Below, piece after piece: positions 33,432 through 41,197 of a stretch of DNA of 44,688 nt. The stretch is from NCBI GenBank assembly GCA_937915375.1, contig CALDMO010000035.1:1-44688 (forward strand), read 5' to 3'. The position numbers were made by a program, and so were the translations under genes. This DNA comes from an uncultured Marvinbryantia sp. (lineage in GTDB: Bacteria > Bacillota > Clostridia > Lachnospirales > Lachnospiraceae). The notes beneath the pieces were generated by a model. The model was not told where the DNA came from. It saw only the letters and a list, made by a program, of their open reading frames with translations, and ran no database searches. How positions within the stretch are numbered: position 1 is the first letter of the stretch; each line of letters opens with the position of its first letter.

Positions 33432-33693
33432 CCACGCACCGCACGTCGAATTTCCACCATGGACGTTACCTCTACAGTTAACTCAATCCAGGCGCCCTCG
33501 CAACACACAGAAGGTTCTACTTAGTGCTGCTCCGTTCCCGACCTGACACGATTCATAGATTTCTGTTGTGCAAGACCCAGATGTCAACGCCACTTATAGA
33601 GGGCAGCTCCACAGCAAAAAACCCTCGGATTGGTATGACCCCTGCTGTAGCGGATTGCAGGTACAGGGCACCGCTATCTCCCCGGCTGCGTGG
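33432..33693 (-). ncRNA. ffs: Signal recognition particle RNA, large (scRNA) type
   Basis: The minus strand contains the conserved domain IV, GTCAGGTCGGGAACGGAGCA, with a GGAA tetraloop and the GGAGCAGCA asymmetric loop. It is preceded by an Alu-type 5' domain (CGGTGCCCTGTACCTGCAATCCG). The terminal CCACGCA and TGCGTGG ends pair, giving about 262 nt, close to the ~270 nt of the B. subtilis scRNA. The RNA binds Ffh and directs membrane proteins to the Sec translocon. It lies beside tRNA-Ser and dnaX-recR, the usual neighbourhood in Firmicutes. The ends are estimated from the terminal helix. Confidence 0.88.
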
Positions 33694-33697
33694 AAGT

Positions 33698-33725
33698 GTT
33701 ATGACATATTTGGGTAAAACGGCAA
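33698..33725 (-). promoter_or_regulatory. Promoter of the SRP RNA
   Basis: On the minus strand, TTGCCG (33725-33720) and CATAAC (33703-33698) are 16 bp apart, placing the transcript start near the RNA 5' end at 33693. The boxes are imperfect. Confidence 0.45.
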
Positions 33726-33736
33726 TGACCGCTTCT

Positions 33737-33770
33737 AAAAACTGTCAGATTGGAGAAATCCAAAACTGAC
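33737..33770 (-). terminator. Terminator of the HAD phosphatase gene
   Basis: On the minus strand a stem GTCAG.TTTGGA / TCCAA.TCTGAC (33770-33744) with a TTTC loop is followed by T5 at 33741-33737. It separates the HAD gene from the SRP RNA. Confidence 0.7.
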
Positions 33771-33856
33771 TTAGTTATCATATCCTGTTTTGCGCGTAAT
33801 GTCAATTGTAAATCGCTGAAATGTGTTCGACAGATTTTGCGCATTATAAAGAACCG

Positions 33857-34474
33857 TTAAAACAGTTCCGTCAGTTCCAGCGGTGTTTTGATGCGATATT
33901 GCGGGGCGGCAACGTCTCCGAAACCGTATTCTGCAAATACAAAAGGAATGCCGGCTTCTTTACAGGCATCGGCATCGCCCTGGATGTCTCCGACATAAAC
34001 AGGTGACTGCAGATTGTTTTCGCGCATCAGCCGTAGGATTGTCTGACCTTTGGAGGTTCCGGTTTCTCCGAAGCAAAGGTGCGCTTTGATATAACGGCTT
34101 AATCCGGTTTTTCTTAAAAACAGTTCAATGTATCCGCACTGACAGTTGCTGACGATATAGAGCGGATATTTTTCGGAGAGAGTGCGGAACATTTCTTCTA
34201 CCCCTTCATAAAGTCTGCCGGGTGTTTTCTCTAATTCGATATGTTCCTGCGCAAAGCTGGCCTCGGCCAGCGCTGTCTGCTGTTCTTTCGGGAGATCTGG
34301 CAACAGTTCGGCAAAAATGACGTCCATCGGTTTACCAAACAATTTTTTTAATTGATCTGCGGTTACCCGAAGCGATAGATTTGTAAGTTCGGAAATTGCG
34401 CGGTTGTAAGCGACAGCAACAACTTCGGTGGAATCCCAGAGCGTACCGTCTACATCAAAAATAATTCCATCCAT
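33857..34474 (-). CDS. HAD family hydrolase (phosphoglycolate phosphatase-like)
   Basis: This is a 205-residue HAD-superfamily phosphatase with a C1 cap. Motif I DVDGTLW has nucleophile Asp7 and Asp9; motif II is IVSNCQCG; the Lys of motif III lies in GTSKGQT; motif IV is VGDIQGD. Substrate is not shown; small sugar phosphates or phosphoglycolate are typical. The start MDGIIFDVDG at 34474 follows AAAGGA; the frame is open 15 codons further but without a ribosome site. It lies downstream of tRNA-Ser on the same strand. Confidence 0.85.
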   Translation of the reverse strand: MDGIIFDVDGTLWDSTEVVAVAYNRAISELTNLSLRVTADQLKKLFGKPMDVIFAELLPDLPKEQQTALAEASFAQEHIELEKTPGRLYEGVEEMFRTLSEKYPLYIVSNCQCGYIELFLRKTGLSRYIKAHLCFGETGTSKGQTILRLMRENNLQSPVYVGDIQGDADACKEAGIPFVFAEYGFGDVAAPQYRIKTPLELTELF

Positions 34475-34505
34475 GATATGAGATCCTTTCTCAATTATAA
34501 CAAAC

Positions 34506-34533
34506 GCCCACAAACACATCTGTGCCTGCGGGC
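34506..34533 (-). terminator. Terminator after tRNA-Ser
   Basis: On the minus strand GCCCGCA (34533-34527) pairs with TGTGGGC (34512-34506), with inner CACA/TGTG, followed by GTTTGTT. It also lies just before the HAD gene, whose TATAAT follows at 34499-34494. Confidence 0.6.
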
Positions 34534-34541
34534 ATTACAAG

Positions 34542-34627
34542 CGGAGAGCAAGGGATTCGAACCCTCGGTGGGTATTAGCCACACGGCTTTTCGAGAGCCG
34601 CACCTTAAACCACTCGGACAACTCTCC
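34542..34627 (-). tRNA. tRNA-Ser (anticodon CGA)
   Basis: This is an 86-nt tRNA on the minus strand with acceptor arms GGAGAGT / GCTCTCC, discriminator G, and an anticodon stem CGGCT / AGCCG around the loop CTCGAAA (anticodon CGA, reading TCG). It has a class II long variable arm and the T-arm GGTTCGAATCC. CCA is not encoded. It has a strong promoter and a terminator. Confidence 0.95.
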
Positions 34628-34658
34628 GTATCCGAATCAATTTAGTGATCCGATTTGA

Positions 34659-34687
34659 AGTATATCAAATTTATGGCGCGCTGTCAA
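34659..34687 (-). promoter_or_regulatory. Promoter of tRNA-Ser
   Basis: On the minus strand, TTGACA (34687-34682) and TATACT (34664-34659) have 17-bp spacing, about 30 bp upstream of the tRNA. Confidence 0.8.
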
Positions 34688-34705
34688 AGAAATCTGTAAA
34701 ATTTA

Positions 34706-34734
34706 TTGTGATAAAAATAAAAATGTAGTATAGT
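34706..34734 (+). promoter_or_regulatory. Promoter of the phosphofructokinase gene
   Basis: TTGTGA at 34706-34711 and TATAGT at 34729-34734 are 17 bp apart. Confidence 0.6.
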
Positions 34735-34777
34735 TAGAAAAAAGACGTTATGATTTACGGGAAAGAAGGGATCAGAA

Positions 34778-35851
34778 ATGTTGAGAGTGGGCATGCTTAC
34801 AAGCGGCGGTGACTGTCAGGCGCTGAATGCGACAATGAGGGGCATTGTAAAAGGACTTGCAACGAACGTGGACGAATTGGAAGTCTACGGTTTCATGAAC
34901 GGTTACAAAGGCCTGATTTATGGTGATTATCGCCTGCTTACCGCGCAGGATTTTTCGGGGATTCTTACCAGAGGAGGCACAATTATCGGTTCATCCAGAC
35001 AGCCGTTTAAAATGATGCGTGTTCCGGATGAAAAAGGTCTCGATAAAGTGGCCGCGATGAAACAGAATTATTACAAGCTGCGTCTGGATTGCTTGGTAAT
35101 TTTGGGTGGAAATGGCACGCAGAAAACGGCGAATCTTCTGCGGGAAGAGGGGCTGAACATCATTCATATGCCGAAAACGATTGACAATGACATTTACGGA
35201 ACGGACATGACATTCGGCTTTTACAGTGCGGTAAATATTGCTACGGAGGCGATTGACTGCATTCATACAACGGCTTCTTCTCATAACCGCGTATTTATCG
35301 TAGAAATTATGGGACACAAGGTCGGCCAGCTTTGTTTGTATGCCGGAATCGCGGGCGGTGCGGATATTATTCTGATTCCGGAGATTCCATATGATATTGA
35401 CAAAGTGATCGAGGCGATCGATAAGCGTACGAAAGAGGGAAAAGGCTTTACAGTAATTGCGGTTGCGGAGGGTGCGATTTCAAAGGAAAAAGCAGCCATG
35501 AGCAAAAAGGAACTCAAAGAATATATGAAAGATTATAAGTATCCGACAGTTTCTTATGAAATTGCAGCCAAGGTTCAGGAGCGCAGCGGTACGGAGGTGC
35601 GTGTGACTGTTCCGGGTCATACACAGCGCGGCGGAAGCCCGTGTCCGTACGACCGTGTACTTTCCACCAGACTGGGCGCAGCCGGCGCAAGAGCGATCAT
35701 GAATGGCGATTTTGGTTACATGATCGGTATCGTAAATGGGAAGACTAAGAAAGTACCTCTGGAGGATGTGGCTGGAAAGCTGAAATCCGTTTCTCCGGAA
35801 GATCAGATTGTGAAAGAGGCAAAATTAATCGGAATTAGTTTTGGAGATTAA
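34778..35851 (+). CDS. pfkA: 6-phosphofructokinase with a mixed donor-site signature
   Basis: This 357-residue phosphofructokinase phosphorylates fructose 6-phosphate in glycolysis. Conserved segments are LTSGGDCQALN near residue 10, GGNGT at 110-114 and PKTIDNDI at 132-139. In classic ATP enzymes these read GGDGS and PGTIDND; PPi enzymes usually have GGDDT and PKTIDND. Gly113 with Lys133 is the mixed type seen in some ATP-dependent actinobacterial-style enzymes, and Asn replaces the usual Asp. ATP use is likelier than PPi but not certain. The ATG follows AAGAAGGGA. It is 6 bp upstream of dnaX. Confidence 0.9.
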   Translation: MLRVGMLTSGGDCQALNATMRGIVKGLATNVDELEVYGFMNGYKGLIYGDYRLLTAQDFSGILTRGGTIIGSSRQPFKMMRVPDEKGLDKVAAMKQNYYKLRLDCLVILGGNGTQKTANLLREEGLNIIHMPKTIDNDIYGTDMTFGFYSAVNIATEAIDCIHTTASSHNRVFIVEIMGHKVGQLCLYAGIAGGADIILIPEIPYDIDKVIEAIDKRTKEGKGFTVIAVAEGAISKEKAAMSKKELKEYMKDYKYPTVSYEIAAKVQERSGTEVRVTVPGHTQRGGSPCPYDRVLSTRLGAAGARAIMNGDFGYMIGIVNGKTKKVPLEDVAGKLKSVSPEDQIVKEAKLIGISFGD

Positions 35852-35857
35852 AAATTT

Positions 35858-37498
35858 ATGGCATATACTGCGTTATATCGCAAATTCCGTCCTGATACCT
35901 TTGCAGATGTAAAGGGTCAGGACGCAATCGTGCAGACACTGAAAAATCAAATAAAGTCAGACCGCATCGGACATGCATATTTGTTTTGCGGAACGAGAGG
36001 AACCGGAAAGACGTCGATTGCCAAGATTATGGCAAAAGCAGTCAACTGCGAGCATCCGGTGGACGGCAGTCCGTGTAATGAATGTGCGACCTGCCGGGCG
36101 ATTGCTGCGGGCAGTTCCATGAATGTGATCGAAATCGATGCGGCTTCCAACAATGGCGTGGATAATATTCGTGAGATTCGTGAAGAGGTTTCTTATTCTC
36201 CGACAGAGGGCCGTTTTAAGGTGTATATTATCGATGAGGTTCATATGCTGTCTATCGGCGCGTTCAACGCACTTCTAAAAACGTTGGAGGAGCCTCCGTC
36301 TTACGTGATTTTTATACTGGCGACAACCGAGGCGCATAAGCTGCCGGTGACTATTTTATCGCGCTGCCAGCGGTATGATTTTAAGCGTATTTCTATTACG
36401 ACGATCGGTGAGCGCATACAGGAACTGCTTGCGGCCGAGCATATGGAGGCAGAGGAAAAAGCGATCCGTTACATTGCCAGAAAGGCAGACGGCGCTATGC
36501 GTGACGCTTTGAGCCTTCTTGATCAATGTATCGCCTTTTTCCCGGGGCAGAAATTGACCTATGAGCAGGTTCTTAATGTGTTGGGGGCAGTCGATACGGA
36601 GATATTTAGCCGGATGCTGCGTCTGATTCTAAAAAAAGATGTGCGGGGGCTGATGCAGTCGCTGGAAGACCTGGTGATGCAGGGGCGGGAACTGGGACAG
36701 TATGTCTCGGATTTTACCTGGTATTTGAGAAATCTGCTGCTGCTCAAGTCGTCGGATGATATTGAGGATGTGCTGGATGTTTCGGCGGAGAATCTAAAGC
36801 TTTTGCAGGAAGAGGCGGCGATGGTGCGAGAAGACGCGCTGATGCGCTATATTCGTATCTTTTCGGAACTGGGCAACCGTATGAAATATGAAACTTCCAA
36901 ACGTTTGGCGCTGGAGGTGGCGCTGATCAAGATGTGCCGTCCACAGATGGAACAGGATCTGACATCTGTTCTGGAGCGTATCCGAAGCCTGGAAAAGCAG
37001 GTTGCCGAGGGTGTGATCGTCAGTCGCGGAGCGGAAAACTACGGCGGCGCGCTATCTTATGAAAATATTTCCGGAGGACAGATGCAGGACAGTGCGGTGC
37101 AGGAAACTGTACAGCCAGCTGAAAAGGCTGCACCGGAGGATCTGCAGCAGGTTGTTGCGATGTGGCGCAGTATCATTGCGCAGACAGACGGCAGATTTCA
37201 TATGGTACTTTCCAGAGCAAAACCGAAATTTAATCCGGCGGATTCGGATAATCGACTGTATGTGGCGTTTTCTGATTTCTTGGGTGAGACTTATATTAAG
37301 GATGAAGAAAAACGTCAGTTATTGGAAGGTATTATTGCGAAAAAGATAGGCAAGCAAGTAGAAGTGAAGATGGTTCTGGAGGCGGACTGCGCGGCGAGCG
37401 GGCTGCGATTGAATGATATTTCTATTGACGAAAAAATCCGCCGGCAGGTGCAGGGGATTGAAGTTGAAGTAGATGATTCGCCGGCGGACTTTTTCTAA
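35858..37498 (+). CDS. dnaX: DNA polymerase III subunit gamma/tau
   Basis: This 546-residue clamp-loader ATPase has MAYTALYRKFRPDTFADVKGQD at the N-terminus, Walker A GTRGTGKT near 45-52, zinc cysteines C64, C73, C76 and C79, Walker B VYIIDEVHML, and the SRC sensor in ILSRCQRYDF. A gamma/tau C-terminal region follows. Its ribosome site GGAG lies in the end of pfkA, so the two genes may be co-translated. dnaX-ybaB-recR is the standard clostridial order. Confidence 0.96.
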   Translation: MAYTALYRKFRPDTFADVKGQDAIVQTLKNQIKSDRIGHAYLFCGTRGTGKTSIAKIMAKAVNCEHPVDGSPCNECATCRAIAAGSSMNVIEIDAASNNGVDNIREIREEVSYSPTEGRFKVYIIDEVHMLSIGAFNALLKTLEEPPSYVIFILATTEAHKLPVTILSRCQRYDFKRISITTIGERIQELLAAEHMEAEEKAIRYIARKADGAMRDALSLLDQCIAFFPGQKLTYEQVLNVLGAVDTEIFSRMLRLILKKDVRGLMQSLEDLVMQGRELGQYVSDFTWYLRNLLLLKSSDDIEDVLDVSAENLKLLQEEAAMVREDALMRYIRIFSELGNRMKYETSKRLALEVALIKMCRPQMEQDLTSVLERIRSLEKQVAEGVIVSRGAENYGGALSYENISGGQMQDSAVQETVQPAEKAAPEDLQQVVAMWRSIIAQTDGRFHMVLSRAKPKFNPADSDNRLYVAFSDFLGETYIKDEEKRQLLEGIIAKKIGKQVEVKMVLEADCAASGLRLNDISIDEKIRRQVQGIEVEVDDSPADFF

Positions 37499-37555
37499 AG
37501 TGCCGGCTTCATAATAAAATAAAAACAGTAAAATACAAGACAGGAGGATATCATT

Positions 37556-37912
37556 ATGGCAAAAAGAGGGGGATTTCCGGGAGGTATGCCGGGTAACATG
37601 AATAATCTGATGAAACAGGCGCAGAGAATGCAGAAGCAGATGGAGGAAAATCAGCGTGCGCTTGAAGAAAAAGAATTTACCGCGGCAGCAGGCGGTGGAG
37701 CGGTGGAAGTAACGATTTCCGGAAAAAGAGAGGTATTAAAAGTTAGTCTGAAAGAAGAAGTGGTTGATCCGGATGATATCGAAATGCTGGAAGATTTAAT
37801 TGTGGCTGCAACAAATGAAGCGCTTCGCAAAGTGGAAGAAGAATCCGGAGCGGCAATGGCGAAACTGACCGGCGGTCTTGGTGGTGCGCTTGGCGGAGGG
37901 TTTCCGTTCTAA
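37556..37912 (+). CDS. ybaB: YbaB/EbfC family nucleoid-associated protein
   Basis: This 118-residue DNA-binding protein has a Gly-rich, Met-rich N-terminus (GGFPGGMPGNMNNLMKQAQRMQKQ) and a conserved core that ends in a Gly-rich tail. It is dimeric in relatives. The ATG follows CAGGAGGATATC. It overlaps recR by one base (TAATG). Confidence 0.94.
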   Translation: MAKRGGFPGGMPGNMNNLMKQAQRMQKQMEENQRALEEKEFTAAAGGGAVEVTISGKREVLKVSLKEEVVDPDDIEMLEDLIVAATNEALRKVEEESGAAMAKLTGGLGGALGGGFPF

Positions 37913-38508
37913 TGGAATACTACAGCAGACAGATCAGCCGTTTGATCGAAGAGTTTTCTAAACTTCCGGGTGTGGGGGCAAAATCGGCGCAGCGGTTGGC
38001 GTTTCATATCATTAATCGTCCGCTTGATGAGGTGAAAGGGCTTGCGCAGGCGATTGTGGAGGCAAAAGAGAATGTCCGTTATTGTACACAGTGCTGTACT
38101 TTAACAGACAGCGAACTTTGTCCGATCTGCAGCAATCCCAAGCGTGATCAGAAAACGATCATGGTGGTGGAAAATACCCGAGATTTGGCGGCATATGAAA
38201 AAACGGGCAAGTATGAGGGCGTGTATCATGTGCTGCACGGTGCAATCTCTCCCATGCTTGGCATTGGCCCGAATGATATTCGTCTCAAAGAACTGATGCA
38301 GCGTTTGCAGGGGGTGGTGGATGAGGTAATCATCGCCACAAATTCCAGTCTGGAAGGTGAGACCACGGCAATGTATATCAGCAAACTGATTAAACCGACT
38401 GGAATCAAAGTCAGCCGTATTGCAAGCGGTGTACCCGTTGGCGGAGATTTGGAGTATATCGATCAGGTTACTTTGCTGCGGGCGCTTGAAGGACGGACGG
38501 AATTGTAA
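37912..38508 (+). CDS. recR: Recombination mediator RecR
   Basis: This 198-residue protein acts with RecF/RecO in gap repair. It has a helix-hairpin-helix near LPGVGAKSAQRLAF, a C4 zinc finger (Cys-x2-Cys ... Cys-x2-Cys around residues 57-73) and a Toprim domain with VVENTRDLAAYE. Length is standard. Its ATG overlaps the ybaB stop. Confidence 0.96.
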   Translation: MEYYSRQISRLIEEFSKLPGVGAKSAQRLAFHIINRPLDEVKGLAQAIVEAKENVRYCTQCCTLTDSELCPICSNPKRDQKTIMVVENTRDLAAYEKTGKYEGVYHVLHGAISPMLGIGPNDIRLKELMQRLQGVVDEVIIATNSSLEGETTAMYISKLIKPTGIKVSRIASGVPVGGDLEYIDQVTLLRALEGRTEL

Positions 38509-38543
38509 GAAAAATCTAAACAATTTTACAAAAAAGTATAATA

Positions 38544-38579
38544 AAGAGAGTGGGAATGTATGTACATTTCTGCTCTCTT
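38544..38579 (+). terminator. Imperfect stem-loop after recR
   Basis: AAGAGAG (38544-38550) pairs with CTCTCTT (38573-38579), with inner AATGT/ACATT. No T-run follows, so termination is uncertain. A possible promoter (TGTACA 38561-38566, TATAGT 38584-38589) for the transketolase genes overlaps it. Confidence 0.4.
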
Positions 38580-38664
38580 GTGCTATAGTAATAAATAGTT
38601 AGAGTCTGATTCTGCGGAAAACGGAGATCAGGCAGCAACGAAATAAAGTATTCAGGAGGGAAAC

Positions 38665-39504
38665 ATGAATAAGTTAGAGTTACAAAAGACTGCTAACGAG
38701 ATCCGTAAAGGTATTGTTACGGCAGTTCACAGTGCAAAAGCAGGTCATCCGGGCGGATCCCTGTCAGCAACCGAATTATTTACTTATCTCTATTTTGAAG
38801 AGATGAATATTGATCCGAAGGATCCGAAAAAAGCGGACAGAGACCGTTTTGTTCTTTCTAAGGGACATACAGCACCGGGACTTTACTCTACGTTGGCGCA
38901 TAGAGGATATTTCCCGGTAGAGGATCTGACAACTCTTCGTAAACTTGGTTCTTATCTGCAGGGACACCCATGCATGCAGCATATTCCGGGCGTGGATATG
39001 TCCAGCGGTTCTCTCGGACAGGGTATTTCTGCGGCAGTAGGTATGGCACTTTCCGCAAAAATGAGCAATGAAGATTATCGTGTATATACGCTGCTTGGCG
39101 ACGGTGAAATCCAGGAAGGTCAGGTATGGGAAGCAGCAATGTTCGCAGGCGCGAGAAAACTGGATAACCTTGTTGTGATCGTAGATAACAACGGTTTACA
39201 GATCGATGGTAAGATTGAGGATGTCTGCAGTCCGTATCCGATTGATAAGAAATTTGAGGCATTCAATTTCCATGTGATCAATGTGGCAGACGGTAATGAT
39301 TTCGATCAGCTTAAAGCAGCATTTGATGAAGCTAAGGCAACAAAAGGTATGCCGACCGCGATTGTTATGAAGACGGTAAAAGGAAAAGGCGTTTCCTTCA
39401 TGGAAAATCAGGCAGCATGGCATGGAACAGCTCCGAATGACGAGCAGTATGCAGTTGCTATGGCAGACTTAGAAAAGGTGGGTGAAGCATTATGTCAGAA
39501 GTAA
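38665..39504 (+). CDS. Transketolase, N-terminal subunit
   Basis: This 279-residue thiamine diphosphate-binding half holds HSAKAGHPGGSLSATELF, the GDGEIQEGQVWE ThDP motif and the paired VDNNGLQIDG segment. Split transketolase is common in Clostridia. It pairs with the C-terminal gene, which begins 13 bp before its stop. The ATG follows AGGAGGG. Confidence 0.95.
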   Translation: MNKLELQKTANEIRKGIVTAVHSAKAGHPGGSLSATELFTYLYFEEMNIDPKDPKKADRDRFVLSKGHTAPGLYSTLAHRGYFPVEDLTTLRKLGSYLQGHPCMQHIPGVDMSSGSLGQGISAAVGMALSAKMSNEDYRVYTLLGDGEIQEGQVWEAAMFAGARKLDNLVVIVDNNGLQIDGKIEDVCSPYPIDKKFEAFNFHVINVADGNDFDQLKAAFDEAKATKGMPTAIVMKTVKGKGVSFMENQAAWHGTAPNDEQYAVAMADLEKVGEALCQK

Positions 39505-40430
39505 AGAAAATCGCAACCAGAGAAAGCTATGGAAACGCACTGGTAGAAGTGGGCAAAGAATATGAAAATCTGGTAGTGCTGGACGCTGACCTTGCAGCAG
39601 CTACCAAGACAAGTACCTTTAAAAAAGCATTTCCGGAACGTCACATTGACTGCGGTATCGCAGAATGCAATATGACTGGTATCGCGGCAGGTCTTGCGAC
39701 AACAGGCAAGATTCCGTTTATCAGCTCTTTTGCAATGTTTGCGGCAGGACGTAACTTTGAGCAGGTGCGTAACTCTATTGGTTATCCGCATCTGAATGTA
39801 AAGATTGGTGCAACACATGCAGGTATTTCTGTTGGTGAAGACGGTGCATCTCATCAGTGTAACGAGGATCTTGCGCTGATGCGCAGTATTCCGGGAATGG
39901 TAGTGGTTTGTCCGTCTGATGATGTAGAAGCGAAAGCTGCAGTTCGTGCGGCGGTAGAGCATGAAGGACCGGTTTACCTTCGTTTCGGTCGTCTGGCAGT
40001 TCCGGTGATCAATGACAGAGAAGACTATAAATTTGAACTTGGTAAGGGCGTTGTTCTGCGTGAAGGTAAAGATCTGACGATCGTAGCTACCGGACTTCCG
40101 GTTGCAGAGTGCCTGGCAGCAGCGGATATGTTGGAAAAAGATGGCATCAACGCAGAAGTAATTAATATTCATACGATTAAACCGCTGGATGAAGAGCTGA
40201 TCATTGCATCTGCTAAGAAGACCGGCAGAGTGGTTACGGTAGAAGAGCATTCCGTAATCGGAGGTCTTGGCAGCGCTGTATGTGACTGCCTGAGCGAAAA
40301 TGCGCCGACTAAAGTGATGAAGATCGGTATGAACGATATGTTCGGGGAATCCGGAGCAGCGGTAGCGCTTCTTCATAAATATGGTCTGGATGCAGAAGGC
40401 ATTTACAATAAGATTAAAGCATGGGCATAA
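39492..40430 (+). CDS. Transketolase, C-terminal subunit
   Basis: This 312-residue half has the pyrimidine-binding domain (IAECNMTGIAAGLATTGKIPF, with the conserved Glu) and the transketolase C-terminal domain (AVVTVEEHSVIGGLG-like VVTVEEHSVIGG). It forms the active enzyme with the preceding subunit in the non-oxidative pentose phosphate pathway. Its end overlaps the convergent yyaC by 17 bp. Confidence 0.95.
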   Translation: MSEVKKIATRESYGNALVEVGKEYENLVVLDADLAAATKTSTFKKAFPERHIDCGIAECNMTGIAAGLATTGKIPFISSFAMFAAGRNFEQVRNSIGYPHLNVKIGATHAGISVGEDGASHQCNEDLALMRSIPGMVVVCPSDDVEAKAAVRAAVEHEGPVYLRFGRLAVPVINDREDYKFELGKGVVLREGKDLTIVATGLPVAECLAAADMLEKDGINAEVINIHTIKPLDEELIIASAKKTGRVVTVEEHSVIGGLGSAVCDCLSENAPTKVMKIGMNDMFGESGAAVALLHKYGLDAEGIYNKIKAWA

Positions 40431-40974
40431 CAGCCAGTAAAATTCCCTGACAGATACAATCTGCCAGTGCCATCACGGTGGACAATCTGGTTGTTTGCAG
40501 GACAAACTGGGCATATTCGCCGGAGGTATTGATAATGCCGGTAATCGAGATATCGCCGACTTTCATCAGTTTTTTATCTACGCCGGATCCGGGACATAAA
40601 CCGCCGGGGGAAATGGTGATATAGTGCTGGTGACGTCTGGTGCCGAGTGAGGCATCAATGGCGATGATCGGGCTGTCCGGATGGAGAGATTTGATTGTGC
40701 GCATGGCGTCCTTTAAATTTAAGGCGTGAATAGGAAAATCCAGTGTGCCGTATACCGGAAAGATAAATTCGTCGCAGTAGTGGAGTTTGCTTCCTACCAG
40801 CGGACCGAGGCTGTCACCGGTGACACGGTCGCTGCCGATACATACAAATACCGGCGGAACTTCCGGTGTACATAGATAAGACATTAACTGTCCCAGCTGC
40901 GCAGCAAGCAGCTTTGGGGCAGTTTTTGATTTTCCGTCAATATAATGTGTTTTTGAAGAAAAAACGGTTCGCAT
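40414..40974 (-). CDS. yyaC: Spore protease YyaC
   Basis: This 186-residue protein matches the YyaC family, a relative of the germination protease that acts in sporulation. Visible segments are VCIGSDRVTGDSLGPLVGSKL near residue 45, IIAIDASLGTRRHQHYI and GGLCPGSGVDKKLMKVGD. The ATG follows AAAGGA. Its presence implies a spore-forming lineage. A sporulation promoter was looked for in the upstream gap but not seen convincingly. Confidence 0.88.
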   Translation of the reverse strand: MRTVFSSKTHYIDGKSKTAPKLLAAQLGQLMSYLCTPEVPPVFVCIGSDRVTGDSLGPLVGSKLHYCDEFIFPVYGTLDFPIHALNLKDAMRTIKSLHPDSPIIAIDASLGTRRHQHYITISPGGLCPGSGVDKKLMKVGDISITGIINTSGEYAQFVLQTTRLSTVMALADCICQGILLAVMPML

Positions 40975-41197
40975 AAATTCGGTATCCTTTAGATTGTTCT
41001 TTTCTTTTTCTGCAAATCTTCATGCAGGAACTTCTGTTTTAAATCATATCCATAAATACAACAAATCATTCCTTCTATAGTAGAAAAATTTGTTCAGCGA
41101 AATTTGTCGAGCAATTGGCATGTCCTGTGACGCCGTTTCGCTAAAATCTGCAGTTGTTTCGTGTTACGCTGAATCCAAAAAAGGAGTGAGCAAATAA

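Noticed and set aside
33524..33769. 81-residue plus-strand open frame
   Set aside because: It covers the antisense of the SRP RNA and its promoter and has no ribosome site.
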